A stretch of 64,000 nucleotides of DNA from Carposina sasakii (GCA_014607495.2 CP053169.1:1054001-1118000); one strand, 5' to 3'; positions 11,531-24,189 are shown, counted from the stretch's first letter. The notes: generated by a model not told the origin, from the sequence alone. Program-made: numbers and translations.

Positions 11531-11851
11531 CATAAAATATTTATTTCACCATCTAACGTGACGAAAAAACAAGTACATCCTTCAATTTCAGAAAAGATCA
11601 TTAATTTAAAATAACATGTATTAAACGCTCTGTGACAAACCAAACCAAAACCAGTATTACCTATTAAGTATAGATCAATGTAGTAATCATTTTCACGAGA
11701 AAAACTAAACTAAACTGTAGCGCAGCCCTATGTGTATAGAATCTATTCAAGTGCAGCATGCGTCGAGTTCTCGCCTACGCGGACACCGTCAGGTAGGATT
11801 GCCACTCTATTCAGATATTTAAAACTATTAACACAATAACATCTTCATAAT

Positions 11852-12025
11852 ATACAGTATAAAAACAAAGTTTGTCCCCGCTATCTGTCCCTCGGTATGC
11901 TTAGACCTTTTAAACTGCGCAACGGATCTTGATGCGGCTTTTTTTTTAAAGATATGTAGTTATTCAAGAGGTTTATATGTAAAGTATAATCATTGCAGCC
12001 TTCGGGTCGGGGCAGGTCACTAGTT
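11852..12025 (-). repeat. V'-family dispersed repeat
   Basis: Contains TATGCTTAGACCTTTTAAA and GGATCTTGATGCGGC, then GGGTCGGGGCAGGTCACTAG near the right end, where the TAGT terminus lies. Confidence 0.6.
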
Positions 12026-12117
12026 GTCAATAATCACCTCGATTAGTTGCTATACTTAATAATGTTAGTAGCTAAAACTGCAGAATCATACTGAACTTTT
12101 TATGTCGTCACGTTTCC

Positions 12118-12305
12118 GAATACTAAGCATTCTCCTCATCATCGAACATTTTTCTCCATGAAAGCATACCTGCCCCCCTAGCAAGACGACGCATCGCGGA
12201 TATCGTATCGTCACTATACAAAATTCAACATGGCGGGTATATTTATCGTATTTTACAGGCTAAATGTCGATAAATCGGTTTATCATATGGTGTTTCGCAG
12301 GTCAT
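12118..12305. repeat. Element B fragment plus a second repeat
   Basis: 12118-12172 matches the left part of element B (ATCATCGAACATTTTTCTCC, GAAAGCATACCTG) and breaks off abruptly. 12250-12305 (ATGTCGATAAATCGGTTTAT) matches the reverse complement of 54708-54763. Confidence 0.5.
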
Positions 12306-12329
12306 GCTAGGCTTACTGGGAAGTATGAG

Positions 12330-12463
12330 GTGTGGGAGATCCTATAGCCATGTTTAGCATAGCACGGGGGGTATAGATGTCAATGATCAATGGCTATCAA
12401 AGGGGGGCTTTTCCAGCTTATTGCCTGAGAGAATGCCGAGTTTCTTATTCGACTCTTACGACT
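12330..12463 (+). repeat. S-family repeat
   Basis: Contains GAGATCCTATAGCCATG, TTTAGCATAGCACGG and TTATTGCCTGAGAGAATGCC, then CGACTCTTACGAC; right end lost. Confidence 0.65.
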
Positions 12464-14344
12464 TAAACTAATAACGCCTGATAAATATAAATAAAAATAA
12501 ATACAAATAAATAACTGACAGCCCTAACTAAAGGAGAGTACACACATAAATCATCTCGCAGTGCGATATTTTTACCTCGACTCACACGCCTGATCCCGGG
12601 CCATTGTGTACGCGACAATACAGGACTAAACTATAAGTAATATGGATATTTGATTGTAATGTAAAACTTTGCATGTGGTTTTTACATTATTGTGGAAAAT
12701 GACAATTACAAACCTTAGAGTTTTTTTTACAATATTTTTTAAAGTCGCTTTATCTAGAACTTTAGCACAGACAGTGTCTTAGGCAATTTGATTTTAAATG
12801 AGCAACAAACAAATACCTACATAAGACCATAATATTAAGCAAAAAAATAATTTAGTACATAGTGACTCACAATGGACCCTTTTACGCGAAAACGTTCCAA
12901 CTCACAGGGTTGTCAAAATTGAGTTAATGATACCAGGAAAGAGGGTTCCATGTAGTGCAGAAGACACTGACTCTCTAGACTATTTGGTTAATGAGTTATT
13001 TGAATGCTCTAAACCTCAAAACGTTTCAAACAACACTATCCGCCACCAAAAAACGTTTCAATCCTGATGAAACGTTTTATTTTTATATAATATTTTCAAA
13101 TCAATAGAAAATGTACGTAAAAATAAAGGACAATCAATAAAAGCACGTCCACACAATCATAAAGGGGCATACCCACTCAGTGACACTACACTTCCATTCA
13201 CACCACAAACAAACTAAAACACCAAAGAGGCTTTATTCGCAACAATAAATCAATTCGTCGTGAGAGCTGCCATTGTGGAAACTAAATCTGTCACCGGCTC
13301 TAATCCTTTAAGAGTTTTCGTATGAATATCTGGAGATGGAGACAGTATACGAGTATCACGGCTTGTGATACAGCTGGATTGAGAAGAGAGGCGAAACGAT
13401 AAGAGGCGAGTAAATATTTTTGAATCGTTTGAGAATGTGAAGTTAATAAATATGAAACAGTAAGATGAAATAAATGTAGACGATTAGAATCTTAGTGAAA
13501 ATATAATGCCGATTACGTCTGTCAATTTTTTTTGAATTTGTGGGAATTCATACTCGCCCAGTTCATAGTATGTTCATGCAATACAAAAAAAATACAACGT
13601 TCGAGTTCAGAGAATAGCATATCTAACTATGTAAAACCAAAATAATACCTAAATAATAGCTTTAAATGGTGAAAGTACAGCTTGATTTAACCTCAAACAA
13701 CATAATACCTAATATATGATTTAATTAATACGCTCAAAGATTTATTCTTTAAAATATTTAATTGTCGAAGCTCTCGCCACTCCTATTCATAATAATACGA
13801 TTATTTTATCACTGTGTCTTTTATTAATATCATTTGTCATTTTAGTGTGTGTGGTGACAAATTGTGGCTGTAGAGCGATTATTCGGGATTTTGATAGAGG
13901 CTGACTAATGGTAAGTGTACAATAGTCTTTACATTGAATAGTTGAAGGCTCGTTGAAATCGTAACAATAATTTTCAATTAATGTATACAAATTATTTTGT
14001 ATTTATCACGTGACGTTTCTATAGAGGATATAGGTATACAGTTTTATTATAGTGTGATATAGAGCGCAGATAAAATAAGAAGATTGTCAACCATAAAACA
14101 AATTTTATATAAGTCAACGACAAATATTTATCTATATCTGTGAAACATAAATGTCTAATTATAGGACCATAATTATTTTAGTTAAAGGCACAAGTCAAAG
14201 CAATGACGTGAATTTGGTATTTTTGATATAGCCTATTATCTGATTCGGGATATGCTAATTTCAACAATACATACGAGTACATACATATAGGCTGTGTTTC
14301 CGAAATAGGATTGCCAGAAGTTCAGGATCATAAAGGATATCCCA
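12464..14344. other. Long A/T-rich stretch without recognised features
   Basis: No repeat copies, inverted repeats or credible coding exons were recognised across about 1.9 kb. This is the longest apparently single-copy interval in the first third of the window. Confidence 0.5.
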
Positions 14345-14665
14345 GCAAGGTTTTTTTTTATATTAAATAGGCTTACACTTGACCACAACGCGCCTGATGG
14401 TAAGCATCGTTGCAGTCTAAGATGGAGCGCGCTTACCTAAAAGAAACCGGTTCACTCTCGACTCGCGGTCTTCACGCAAGATTATAGTTCACGGGGAACA
14501 GGGATTCAGGCAGGGAGTTCCACAGCTTGGCCGTTCGCACTATGAATGTAGAAGCAAAACACTTAGTACGAGTTTTCGGCACTTCAACTGTGAACCGGTG
14601 TCGTCTTGACTCCCTGGTCGTCCGGTGGCAGAAGGGTGCTGGTAGGAAGGGAAGGTTTAGCATAA
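14345..14665 (-). pseudogene. Jockey/CR1-like LINE, 3' end of reverse transcriptase
   Basis: On the minus strand, 14663-14472 reads FIVRTAKLWNSLPESLFP and neighbouring residues, the well-known C-terminal block of Jockey/CR1-group reverse transcriptases (TVRLWNSLP-type). A 3' untranslated piece with CGCGCCTGATGGTAAGC in the plus sense follows to 14345. Everything 5' of this is missing. Family assignment within the group is uncertain. Confidence 0.75.
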
Positions 14666-14800
14666 CGGGGACAGGATGTTAATGATCAATGACAAATTTC
14701 TAGCTTATAGCCTGAAAGAATGCCTGAGGTCCTTAGTCAACTCTTACGACGTATATAGAAGGAGGTGCAGCTCTATTCTAGTAAAAACCTGAATCAACAC
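14654..14800 (+). repeat. S-family repeat
   Basis: Contains TTTAGCATAACGGGGACAGG, then TTAATGATCAATGACAAA, AGGTCCTTAGTCAACTC and GAAGGAGGTGCAGC. Abuts the LINE fragment. Confidence 0.65.
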
Positions 14801-15179
14801 AAGATACAACACAGTCCATTTTGAAACTATAAAAAGATCCAGCACTGAACCAATGTCCTTACGAAACTGTGACATAGCCAACTTAAAGCTGCATCATCAA
14901 CACCAACAAATTGGTTATTATTGCCCAATTAGTCCAATTTCTAATCCAGCAAGGAAGCCAACCTGACCGATTTCTGACTCATTAATTATGACCATCGACG
15001 CCTCTGTCTCACAGCTATTAGGATCAATCTAATCTTGTTTAATTTCATCCACGCCTACGTCGAGGAAGTCGATGATCAGAGTTTTTAAGTTTATTACTTG
15101 ACCTAGTTCATTGTTACGATCTATTGTTGTTAGGATATCCATCAGCCCATGAAAGTCTGCAGCTGGATATAGGGTACGC

Positions 15180-15362
15180 CTACTGCCATGGGGGGGTGGA
15201 TTGTAGTTCACCACTCTGGGCAGGCGGGTTGGTGACCGCAGTGTGATTTTCGACTCGACTCGTGTCAGCTCGGGAGGCGCTGCTGTTCACCTCCCGTAAA
15301 TCGCCTCCTGCGATCCCACGGATAGACATGTGGTGATATTCTACTCTACAAACACCACATGG
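15180..15362 (-). repeat. U-family SINE-like repeat, diverged copy
   Basis: Contains GGCAGGCGGGTTGGTGACC and CGGGAGGCGCTGCTG in the reverse sense of family U. The (GAT)n tail region is missing on its left side. Confidence 0.6.
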
Positions 15363-15518
15363 TACAGTGTTAGGATGATACTATACCTTAGTTGAAATAG
15401 TTGTCCCAACGATATAATGTGTATTAGATTCTTTTACGAACATACGTCCATGATTTCTTTTTCTAAGTTCATTTAGTTTAATATTAGAGTAGTGGGTTAT
15501 TTCACTATTTTTGTTATG

Positions 15519-15778
15519 CAGGGTGTAACAAAAAGGGTATGTTAAGTGAAAGGCTACGTAAATAGCCCACTGTAGAGAATCTATCCACAAAATTTGAGAC
15601 TCGAAATCACATGTTTATTTTTTAAGATTGTATGAAAATTCCTGAGATATTTAAAAATTCTCCATACTATCGGGAAAAATAAACATGTGATTTCGAGTCT
15701 CAAATTTTGTGGATAGGTCCTCTACAGTGGGCTATTTACGTAGCTTTTCGCTTAACATACCGTTTTTGTTACACCCTC
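15519..15778. mobile_element. Element A (palindromic TIR), copy 1
   Basis: Left CAGGGTGTAACAAAAAGGG is mirrored by GTTTTTGTTACACCCT on the right. The two halves are complementary almost throughout (AAATTTGAGACTCG against CGAGTCTCAAATTT), leaving a foldback of about 260 bp. It has no coding capacity. Confidence 0.85.
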
Positions 15779-17614
15779 CATAAAAGTAGGATAACAAGTA
15801 AAAACTAAAACTAGCAAGTGATGCCATAAGAGGGTCTACAAACTATCAGATTCATCTGAGAAGGCTCTAAACTAAAATTGAAATCGCCTTGACAAACCAA
15901 TTTTTCTCAAACAATAAACGACACATCCTCCTAACTTTGACATGTAAATGACCAATAAATTATCAACAAGATAACGTACAGATGGACAGATCAATTTCAG
16001 CCTACATTGTATGATAAACGCACGGCATTTAGCCGCATAAAGGGAGGAAATTGGTCATTTGAATATAGGGATTCTTTTAAAAGTGATAATTGTCTAGTGT
16101 AGTGGCGGCTAGTAATTTGTAGCTTTACGATTAAGTTTTTAAATTGTGAAAGAATTTTTGTAGAGAAACTATGACTATTCAAGTGTAGCACTAGAAATGT
16201 TAATTTTACCAGGTGTAATAAGAGTTAATGCAGGTATAATGGGAATGCTTACTACAGTGAACCTATCACATTGAAGAGTCAAAAATGTATAATTGTTTTG
16301 TTACCCAAACATTCCTGACTTGTTTGAGAACTAAATAGTTTTGAAACGTGAGTTATTTACTCATCTACTGAAAAATAACGAAGAAGATATTTATGCAGAC
16401 CATTCATGTAGGTACCTATTATTATTTTTATGTGCGTACCTAAACTACCCGATTTGAGTACTAACTATTTTCCATTTTCCCGCATTAGGTACCGTTTTTT
16501 CCAAAAACGTAATTATGTTATTTAATACGTTTTGCTTTACCTCTTATATTACCTAAATGTCTACATATCTTAAGGATCTCACGATACGCACAAAGGAGTG
16601 ATTTAAATTCTTTAGTCTAACTTTTTTAAGAATCCCAAATGTCATCGATGACGGCGGTCCGAATTACATTAATTGAAAATAAATCAATATTAGAGGACAT
16701 CAATTTTAAGATGATTACTAATGATTGGTTTGGGATCAATACAATAATGTATGGGAGTAAGAAAGTTTGAGGAAACAAGATATGATAGGTTTTTTTCTAA
16801 TCGCCATTATTGATTTAGTAAAATTGTATGAATGCGGTAAGGCACACTATCGATTCTTCTATTTTTAACGAAGAATTTTTGGTCATGGTTTATGAGAACA
16901 GTTCCCATAAATATGTAGAAAAAGGTATTAAATGAATGAAATAAAGGGCTAAATGATAAAATATATCATTGAAATAAATTTGATGCCCTCTTACTCTAAA
17001 ATTTATTCAATATCGAGTCAGAATTAAATTTATCTAACTACTGTTATCAAACGATAACAAAAATATAAATATGTACATCTGAATTATTCGTAAAAAATTA
17101 AAAGTGTAAATATGTTTAAACTCAATATCACTACATAGTAAGCGTTTTTACGAATAATATTTTTACGCTTTTAGACAGATTGCCACAAATTCACAGTAAT
17201 ATCTTCTATTCCAAATTCAAAACCTAAAAATCCAAGCTTTACCATTCGCCATACCAACTAACGCACCAATCACATCATTCAGTAGCAACGTCTGATCCCT
17301 TAAAGGGTCGGCTCAAATTAATCCCTTATTGAGCCCAACGACAGGTAGGACACGTCCGATTCCCGGTGATCAGCAGGTTTTTTTTTATCGTAAGCTGTAA
17401 ACAAGTTTTTGAGATACCTAATGTTTCTTATATTACTAATGCGTTTGTTATGAAAATTGCATCATAGCCTTTTTGAAATAGTTGTCTGGTAGTTATAATA
17501 ATTTAGCTGATGTATTTTGGATAAAACTTTAAATATGCCTACAATCATTGATTTAATCACTACTAGACCAGACCTAGATTTCATTATCTAAGCCGCTTTG
17601 TAGATAATTACATA
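15779..17614. other. Long A/T-rich stretch without recognised features
   Basis: No family copy or credible exon recognised; only short chance frames such as the one at 15997-16191. Confidence 0.5.
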
Positions 17615-17880
17615 CATACATACATATAATGACGCCTTTATCCCTTCCCGGGTAGGCAGAGCACCAAGGGCCGATAGAACTACATGGTGCCACTTCTGAC
17701 CAATTTTGAGGGTATAGTTGAGATGTAATAAGTTCGGTTAGTAGTGACAAGTGCTCAGCCCATCGCCTACAAAACACCAAGACCCTCTTGTTCCTCTACT
17801 GACTTGTACAGTATGCCCAGGAAGAGAAGCAGCTGTAGTATTATACGTTATTTTTTCACTCCCAGAGCAGCATAGAAGGT
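17615..17880 (-). mobile_element. T-family SINE-like repeat, copy 2
   Basis: Starts with CATACATACATACATATAAT, the tail in reverse, then GACGCCTTTATCCCTTCCC, and runs to CTCCCAGAGCAGCAT, as in copy 1. Confidence 0.7.
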
Positions 17881-18978
17881 AATTAACTATAAATGAAAAT
17901 TTTAAAAGTATTAATTTACACCCACTTGTATTTTGTCATCAGTGCTTAATTTCATATGAAACGTATTTTAATACTTCACATTATTATAATAATTGAATAC
18001 TTTATAGTCCCTTATTAGGTCCCTGGGATTTTCTATGCTTTATTTACATTTTTCTGGTCGCATCTGTTTATCCTGGTTTACTGGCTAATCCTCAACGTCT
18101 TCAATATAAAACATTCAATCTTAAATAAGCTAAACTTCATGATACTCTTCATGAAGCACTTCAAACAAATCTAATATCTTCACACGAACTAATTATTTTA
18201 CATTCAGTCTCTCCAACAGCTCTCGTTTCTCATAGTCAACAAATTAAATCAAATGCATTCCCTAATGCATATATAATAGGAGCAAATATCGATTCGTGAT
18301 ACACCCATAAGCCTGCCCTATACAGAATAGAGATAAATTCCGAAAGACCAGACCAATTTCATACAAAATATTTATTATACAATCAGCAACAGGTATACAT
18401 AAACTTTTTAATGTAAACTCAAAGGATGGTCATGCAACCGGTGTATTTAAAGTCGTTGTTGTTGTAAGTCCACATTATCGTTATAGTGATTCTTGGTAAT
18501 CGATGTTAAGGATGGCAATTTTAATTCGATTACTATTTTAGAATACAGTTGTATGCCGTGGAGAAAAAGCTGTCGAAATGTAAATATTTGTTGGGATAAA
18601 CACAACTTATACTTTGAAGAGCTAGTAATAATGCTACGATATGATATTATGTAATGAATACCTAGCTATTGTCATAATATATTCTTTCAAGAAAACGATG
18701 CTATCTAAAGGTGGGTTCCTGCGGTCCGTGATATTGGAAGCAGAGCGTCCGTGGTAATGCAGACGCGTCCGTCTCGGTGCGTCTGGATCCGTGGTGATAA
18801 ATGTAGGCGGACGCGGACCAGCTCGCACCGACACGCACCGTGGGATGGGGTCGTCCGACTGACACTTCGCAGCCTGTTACTCAATTTCAATTTTACAAGC
18901 TCTATAAAATAACATGACAGTCTTATAGGTACCATTGTGTCCGCAAAATGAGACATGGTGATGTCATAAAGGTGATGT
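17881..18978. other. Mostly A/T-rich; one GC-rich block
   Basis: Nothing recognised except an unexplained CpG-rich block at about 18715-18870, with several GCGTCCGT- and CCGTGGTRAT-like repeats. It may be a MITE fragment; no termini could be paired. Confidence 0.4.
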
Positions 18979-19070
18979 CACGGCAGGATCATAAAGGTCA
19001 TCCTACAGCCACTTTTAGCATAGCGAGGACAGATGCAAAAGATCAGTGACAAACTAGCTCATAGACTGCA
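18979..19070 (+). repeat. S-family repeat fragment
   Basis: Contains GGCAGGATCATAAAGGTCAT, CTACAGCCACTTTTAGCAT and AGATCAGTGACAAACTAGC. Confidence 0.6.
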
Positions 19071-19593
19071 TATACCTAATAATCTGTAGTGCTTTGTCAT
19101 GAATGGATGTAGCCTGCCTATATTATAGGTAGTAACTCGTAAATGGGTTAAAATATCAAATTGTTTTTACAACGGCGTCTTAACTAGCTTCCTTATTATA
19201 CTCAGTTAATTTTGTAAGTGACTAACTCGAACCGGAAGTATAAGAATCTTCTATTATGTCCTTTAAACGAAGTAATTTAGACGCCACACGAAAAATAATT
19301 GGTAATACAAGGAAGTGGCATTCTTATTACTCTTATCGACATTTGTAGCTTTGTCTGACTGACTAGTGTTGTTATTATCACTATTCACTGTAGGCCTTTT
19401 TTCTTCAAGGAATATTTACTTTTCATCTTTGAAACAAAGGTTGGGTCGATTGATAATGATAATGTGAATTTAAATTCTGACAACTTTAGTTTTGGTTGTA
19501 CCTAAGTCCTCTCGGAAATTAGTATCTAATTAAGTAAGTATGCTCGGAATAGCGCACTAAATTGCTAGATAGAAATAAATATGTTAGGTACAA

Positions 19594-19944
19594 TATGATG
19601 ATGATGATCTCCGACCGTATTTAGGCCAAGGCGACCAATCTCTACGGAGATTGGCCAGGCACGCAGGAGATATTATAGTGCACAAGTGTGTGCGCAAACA
19701 CAGACGCACTCTCTATTCCGTTACTCTCATAGTCCTATGGGACGGAAAGCCGACACGACCGGATAGAGATCAGGCGCAGGACCAACGGTTTTACGTGCTT
19801 TCCGAGGCACGAGCTAAGTGACAATTTTGCAACATTAAAATCTGTACTACATGAAATAAATTCATTGGTACAGGCCTGTGATTGGGATCGAACTTACGCC
19901 TCCCGCTTAGAAGGTGCACGTCTTAACCACTGGGCTATCACCCC
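19594..19944 (-). mobile_element. tRNA-headed SINE A, full-length
   Basis: On the minus strand it starts GGGTGATAGCCCAGTGGTTA (A-box region), followed by CGTAAGTTCGATCCCAATC (B-box region). The body contains GTAAAACCGTTGGTCCTGCG and GTCGTGTCGGCTTTCCGTCC. It ends in ATCATCATCATCAT. About 350 bp, the only complete copy here. Confidence 0.85.
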
Positions 19945-19987
19945 TATAGAGATACAATATAACAAGGTAGAGAAGTGGGATTGCACA

Positions 19988-20180
19988 AAAATGGGGTAGC
20001 CAGAGTTACAGGATAGCAAAGGATATCTTAAAGCCAGCATAACGGGATCAGATATTAAAGATCAGAGACAATGGCTCATTACCTGAGAGAATTAAATTCC
20101 TTAGTCGACTCTTAAGGCATGCACCGCCCATGCACAGAAGGAGATGCAGCTAATGTATAGAAGCCTCGTATCAGAACAGA
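19988..20180 (+). repeat. S-family repeat, near full length
   Basis: Contains AAATGGGGTAGCCAGAG, GGATATCTTAAAGCCAGC, CTTAGTCGACTCTTAAGGC and CAGAAGGAGATGCAGC, ending CCTCGTATCAGAACAG. Confidence 0.7.
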
Positions 20181-21044
20181 AATTTAGAGTGAATGTATTA
20201 TTAGTATACCTATTCATTCAAAAAGTATCAGATACCATCGGATCTTTTGCCAACTTCCGACCCTAATGATAATGAGCTACCAGTTCGACAATGTTGATGA
20301 GATCCATCGATCAATTTGCACATTACAACAGGGGTTATTATTGGTTAAATCATAAAAAGTCCCATTCCGATGCTCGCATGCTGATTATCGATCATCATCC
20401 AAGCAATCATTCGTTATAAAACTAAATTGTACACTTAAATCTTGTAGATCTCAATATTTCAAAGTTCTCTCGCCTGCCATTAAAAGGGGATTATCAATCG
20501 ACTGATTCTTGTTGGTCTCTTGTAAATACATCAACCTTTTCAAAGGCGTAGACTATAGGTATTATTAGGGGTCAGATTAAAATGGACGCTGTGGTTTGTG
20601 AATACGCCTAAGAGATGGCGTTAGCTACATGCTTGCGCAGGAGTTGATAGTTTTGGTTTGGGACTAGTAGCGTCATCTGTTATCGAGTAGCGTCAAATTT
20701 GTGTGTTTATGATATTTTTGTTACAGAATCGACTAATACCTACTGGCAATTAGGTAAATTAAAATAAATAAACTAAAAATGCAATTAATTTAGTCTTTTT
20801 TAAATTACTTTTGTACGAGTAAGTAAATAGGTAGTTACTATTAATTATAGGTTGTATGTAACTGTTATTATTTCAAATGTGATTAAATCTTCCATCACGT
20901 ATCAAATTAACATTGACCTTTTTGTGAAAATCTGACAAAAATTCACATTTGATTAAATCATGAGTCACTTGGCAATAAGCATTTTAAATAACATTAAATG
21001 CTCCCACGGATTATACCCATAAAGATAATTTTAATATAAGACAG
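20181..21044. other. A/T-rich stretch without recognised features
   Basis: No repeat-family match, inverted repeat or exon recognised. Confidence 0.5.
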
Positions 21045-21290
21045 AAAAGCACGCGAAAACACGAAGTCATGATGAGATCGGTATCGAGTGCGCGCGCGCA
21101 GAACGAGTCGCGCTATCTTCGATCGGGGGCGTGGCTTAAAGACATTATAGACAGGAGTATACCTGTTTCATTTCGTCCACTGCAACGCTTGACCGGACGC
21201 GTTGATTGAAAAGAGATGGCATTATACACAGGTTTTACGCCCGATTGATTTCTTGTTTTTCGTTTTGTGAGCGTGATTTTCCTAGAAGGT
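21045..21290. promoter_or_regulatory. CpG-rich block, possible host regulatory DNA
   Basis: GTGCGCGCGCGCAGAACGAG and GATCGGGGGCGTGGC (a GC-box/KLF-type motif) stand out in A/T-rich surroundings and match no repeat family in the window. A promoter or conserved noncoding element is possible. No TATA/initiator pair or exon could be fixed. Confidence 0.25.
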
Positions 21291-21674
21291 GACGATGGGC
21301 CAAGTCTTATGAGGAAGTTTTTTGATTGGTTGGTTACTGCTTTTGGATGAGGAAGCGAAGTAGCGTGCGTTTTCTAAGGTTTTGAACTAGCTAGTGCATA
21401 GTAGAATTGTAAAATTTGGTTTTCTCGCTTTTGCTGTTTACGTGTTTCATTGATGTTGGATGCTTAGTGGATGATTCTAGTTTAATTGGTGTTAAGTTAA
21501 TAATATTATTTCTGTGAAGACAATAAAAAAAAATTACTCTAGGTACCTACATATGCAAGTTTTGTCTTTTTTCGAAGGTCAATGTATGAGTTTTTACTTA
21601 ATAGTAAAGTCGATTGTCCACCGTTAACGAAACTAAGTATATTACCTAAGTTAGTTAGTGAGCTTTTTTGGAAA

Positions 21675-21802
21675 GGTCAGTGACTAGTTGCAGGCTCATC
21701 GAAGTCATCCCCTGAGGTTCCCTGAGTTCCTATGTCGACACGATATTATGAACAGAAGGAGATGCAGCTAATGCAGGTGTTTCCAGTGAAGCCCTGCATT
21801 AA
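21675..21802 (+). repeat. S-family repeat, 3' part
   Basis: Contains GAACAGAAGGAGATGCAGC and CCAGTGAAGCCCTGCATTAA. It ends directly at element M. Confidence 0.65.
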
Positions 21803-21810
21803 CACATTTT

Positions 21811-22491
21811 TAGGGTTCCGTAGCCAAATGGCAAAAACTGAACCCTTACGGATTCGTCGTGTCTGTGTCCGTACGTAGATGTCCCAGCCACTTTTTTCCG
21901 AAATTATAAGAACTATGCTGTTGAAACTGGTAGTAAGTAGATGTATTCTTTGAACCGCATTAAGATTTTTACACAAAAATAGAAAAAAAAAATACATTTT
22001 GGGGTTCCCCATACTTACATACTACAACTGAAACTCAATTTTTTTTTCATCAAAACATACGTGTGGGTTATCTATGGATAGGTCTTCAAAAATGATATGG
22101 TTTTTAATATATTTTTTTCTAAAGTGAATAGTTTGCGCGACATTTTACCACTTCCAAAGTGGTAAAATGTGTGTCCCTCCCTGTAACTTTTAAAACAAGA
22201 GAAAGATAATACATTTAAAAATATATATATAGTACCGACATTACCTACCATGCAAACTTCCACCGAAAATTGGTTGCAACGAGATTTACGGCCAATTTCA
22301 ATACAAGAGATCAAAAGAATCTTGGATTCTTTTATTCCTAATTTAAAATTTTGTATGAAAACAATTGAAGATTAAATCTGAGATATGCAAAAAATCTCTC
22401 AAGATCAGTTATAGAAATTGGCTGATAGTCAGTAGTTTTTTTTTAATACGTCATCATAAATCGTAAACCTTACTTGCTGCTACGGAACCCT
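21811..22491. mobile_element. TIR element M with GGGTTCCGTA ends
   Basis: TAGGGTTCCGTAGCC on the left is mirrored by GCTACGGAACCCTTA on the right, giving an element of about 680 bp. Short minus-strand frames inside (21746-22012, 22072-22314) do not look like transposase. It contains a second element, R, at 22286-22426. Confidence 0.7.
22286..22426 (+). mobile_element. Small TIR element R inside M
   Basis: ACGGCCAATTTCAATACAAG on the left and ATAGAAATTGGCTGAT on the right are inverted relatives. The whole segment matches 46082-46235 in reverse, outside any M copy, which shows it is an independent unit. Confidence 0.65.
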
Positions 22492-22519
22492 TAATGGCCG
22501 AGACCGACTCGTACTTGGC

Positions 22520-22575
22520 TTTGTTCCCGAAATGGGGTAGCCAGAAGAAGACCCCATAACCACGATTGTCATAAA
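22520..22575 (+). repeat. S-family repeat, 5' fragment
   Basis: Contains TTCCCGAAATGGGGTAGCCA, the best match to the family's left end. Confidence 0.6.
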
Positions 22576-22961
22576 ATATAGGTACCTACCTATCTACTAA
22601 TCAGGTAATAATTAATTGTAAGTCTTATTACCTTCGGGCAAAGGAGACGTTCTCCGATCGGCCCCGAATTGATTATGAATTTAAACCGCGAACGTTATAT
22701 AAATTAGGCTGTGCAAATTAAAATTCCAATTACCGCCAAAACGTAAGCTTACATTGTCCTAAAAACCGGTAAAAACCAGTAACAAATTCGATAATGGCGC
22801 GTGCACAAAGTTGCGGCCGTTTGCCGCCAAAACCCCATTTTGCCGCTCGATGTACCCGCCGTATCAAGATGGCAGCAATTAAAGGTCGGGATTGCTGCTC
22901 CGATGCCGATGATGGTGGATGTGGCATTTTGAGATGAGCCTAGTCTCAGAGGTCTGTTATG
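22576..22961. other. Single-copy-looking GC-richer stretch
   Basis: GCGGCCGTTTGCCGCC and CCCGCCGTATCAAGATGGCA give this stretch a higher CpG content. An open minus-strand frame at 22730-22927 has no recognisable domain, so the block is left unassigned. Confidence 0.35.
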
Positions 22962-23186
22962 TTACGGTGTAGCCAGAACTGCAGGATCATGAAGGAAAAC
23001 CTGTAGCCACGCTTTACTAAAGCGGGGCCAGATGTACTAACAGATTGTGACAAGTTACTAGCTCATCGCCTGTGAGAACGCTCCTAAATTCCTTAGTCAA
23101 CTCTTACGCCATGCGCTAGTAGTAGCTACCTGCAGTAAGAGATATGCAGCTGATGTGTTCTAGTGAATCCCGCCATCGGCACAGGC
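22962..23186 (+). repeat. S-family repeat, near full length
   Basis: Contains GGTGTAGCCAGAACTGCAGG, CTGTAGCCACGCTTTAC, CTAGCTCATCGCCTGTGAG, TTCCTTAGTCAACTCTTACG and CAGCTGATGTGTTCTAGTG. Confidence 0.75.
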
Positions 23187-23232
23187 AATTATAGTGTATT
23201 TAGTTCTTATATAATTAGTTTAGACAAATTAG

Positions 23233-23459
23233 ATATTCACATACTTTACAACACATAACCTAGTCCCACCCTAAGATCATGTATTGCAGATAATAAGCAA
23301 CGGTATATAAATACATAGATAAAATTAAAGAAACATTCATGACTCGGAACCAAACATCGATTTTCATCATACTTATTTATGTTTGCACCTACCAGGATTC
23401 GAGCCCAGGACCTATGGCGTCGCAGGTGAGGGCACTACTAATTACGCCAATCGGTCTTC
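23233..23459 (-). mobile_element. tRNA-headed SINE family 2, copy 1
   Basis: On the minus strand: GACCGATTGGCGTAATTAG (A-box region), GACGCCATAGGTCCTGGG and CTCGAATCCTGGTAGGTGC (B-box region), then a body with CGATGTTTGGTTCCGAGTC and TATTTATATACCGTTGC. Another copy is at 39056. Confidence 0.8.
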
Positions 23460-23924
23460 ATAATTTACATACCGCCTCCATAAATTCTCACATCGGCGAC
23501 CGAACAGCGCGCATAGAGTTTTTACGGCGTTCGGCGTCACCGTATGACTAGACGCGTCGCACCATTAATCCGCGAGGATGCGCGACGGGCGATAAAAATT
23601 ACGCTCGCGAGCGCGTAGCGAATAGCGAATTCGGGGTGTATTGGCGGCTAAATAATTTTTGGTAATGGCCTCTTTCGAATGTGTAATTTGGAGATGTTTT
23701 TGTTTAAATGGAACACTAAAACTCGAAGAACACACACAAGTTAAGTAGGTTCCTACTTAGTGTATCTACAGTATTTACTTATACTATGTTCACCCTTGGA
23801 TCCCTTGGCATTGCTTGACACAAGCTGACGTCACGCATGATACGACCTGTGTCACAGAATTCATGTCATATCATTTTATGACGTAGGAAACAAAGAGTAA
23901 GACTACTTGAATAAGAATAAAAAA
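23460..23924. other. CpG-rich then A/T-rich stretch
   Basis: 23490-23640 is CpG-rich (CGTCGCACCATTAATCCGCG, ACGCTCGCGAGCGCGTAGCG) and matches no family here. It could be regulatory. The remainder is featureless. Confidence 0.35.
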
Positions 23925-24189
23925 TGGCCGCGTGGTGCCGACAGAGTAGAATTCGTACCACCCCATGTCTACCCGTGGGTATCGTACGAGGCGATTAAGG
24001 GTTTCCGGGAGGTGGGCAGCAGTGCCTCCCGTATAGACAACATAGTCCAAAATACAAACTGCGGTCACCAACCCGCCTGCCAAGCGTGGTGACTATGGGC
24101 AAATACCCCCCATGGTAGTCTTGTGGCGTGCCCTGGGGGAGGCCTACGTCCAGCAGTGGACTGCAATAGGCTGATGATGATGATGATAT
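23925..24189 (+). mobile_element. U-family SINE-like repeat, full-length
   Basis: Opens GGCCGCGTGGTGCCGACAG, continues with CGTGGGTATCGTACGAGGCG, GGTCACCAACCCGCCTGCC and ends GGCCTACGTCCAGCAGTGG followed by CTGATGATGATGATG. The last ~55 bases match the RTE LINE tail at 11010-11064. Confidence 0.8.
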
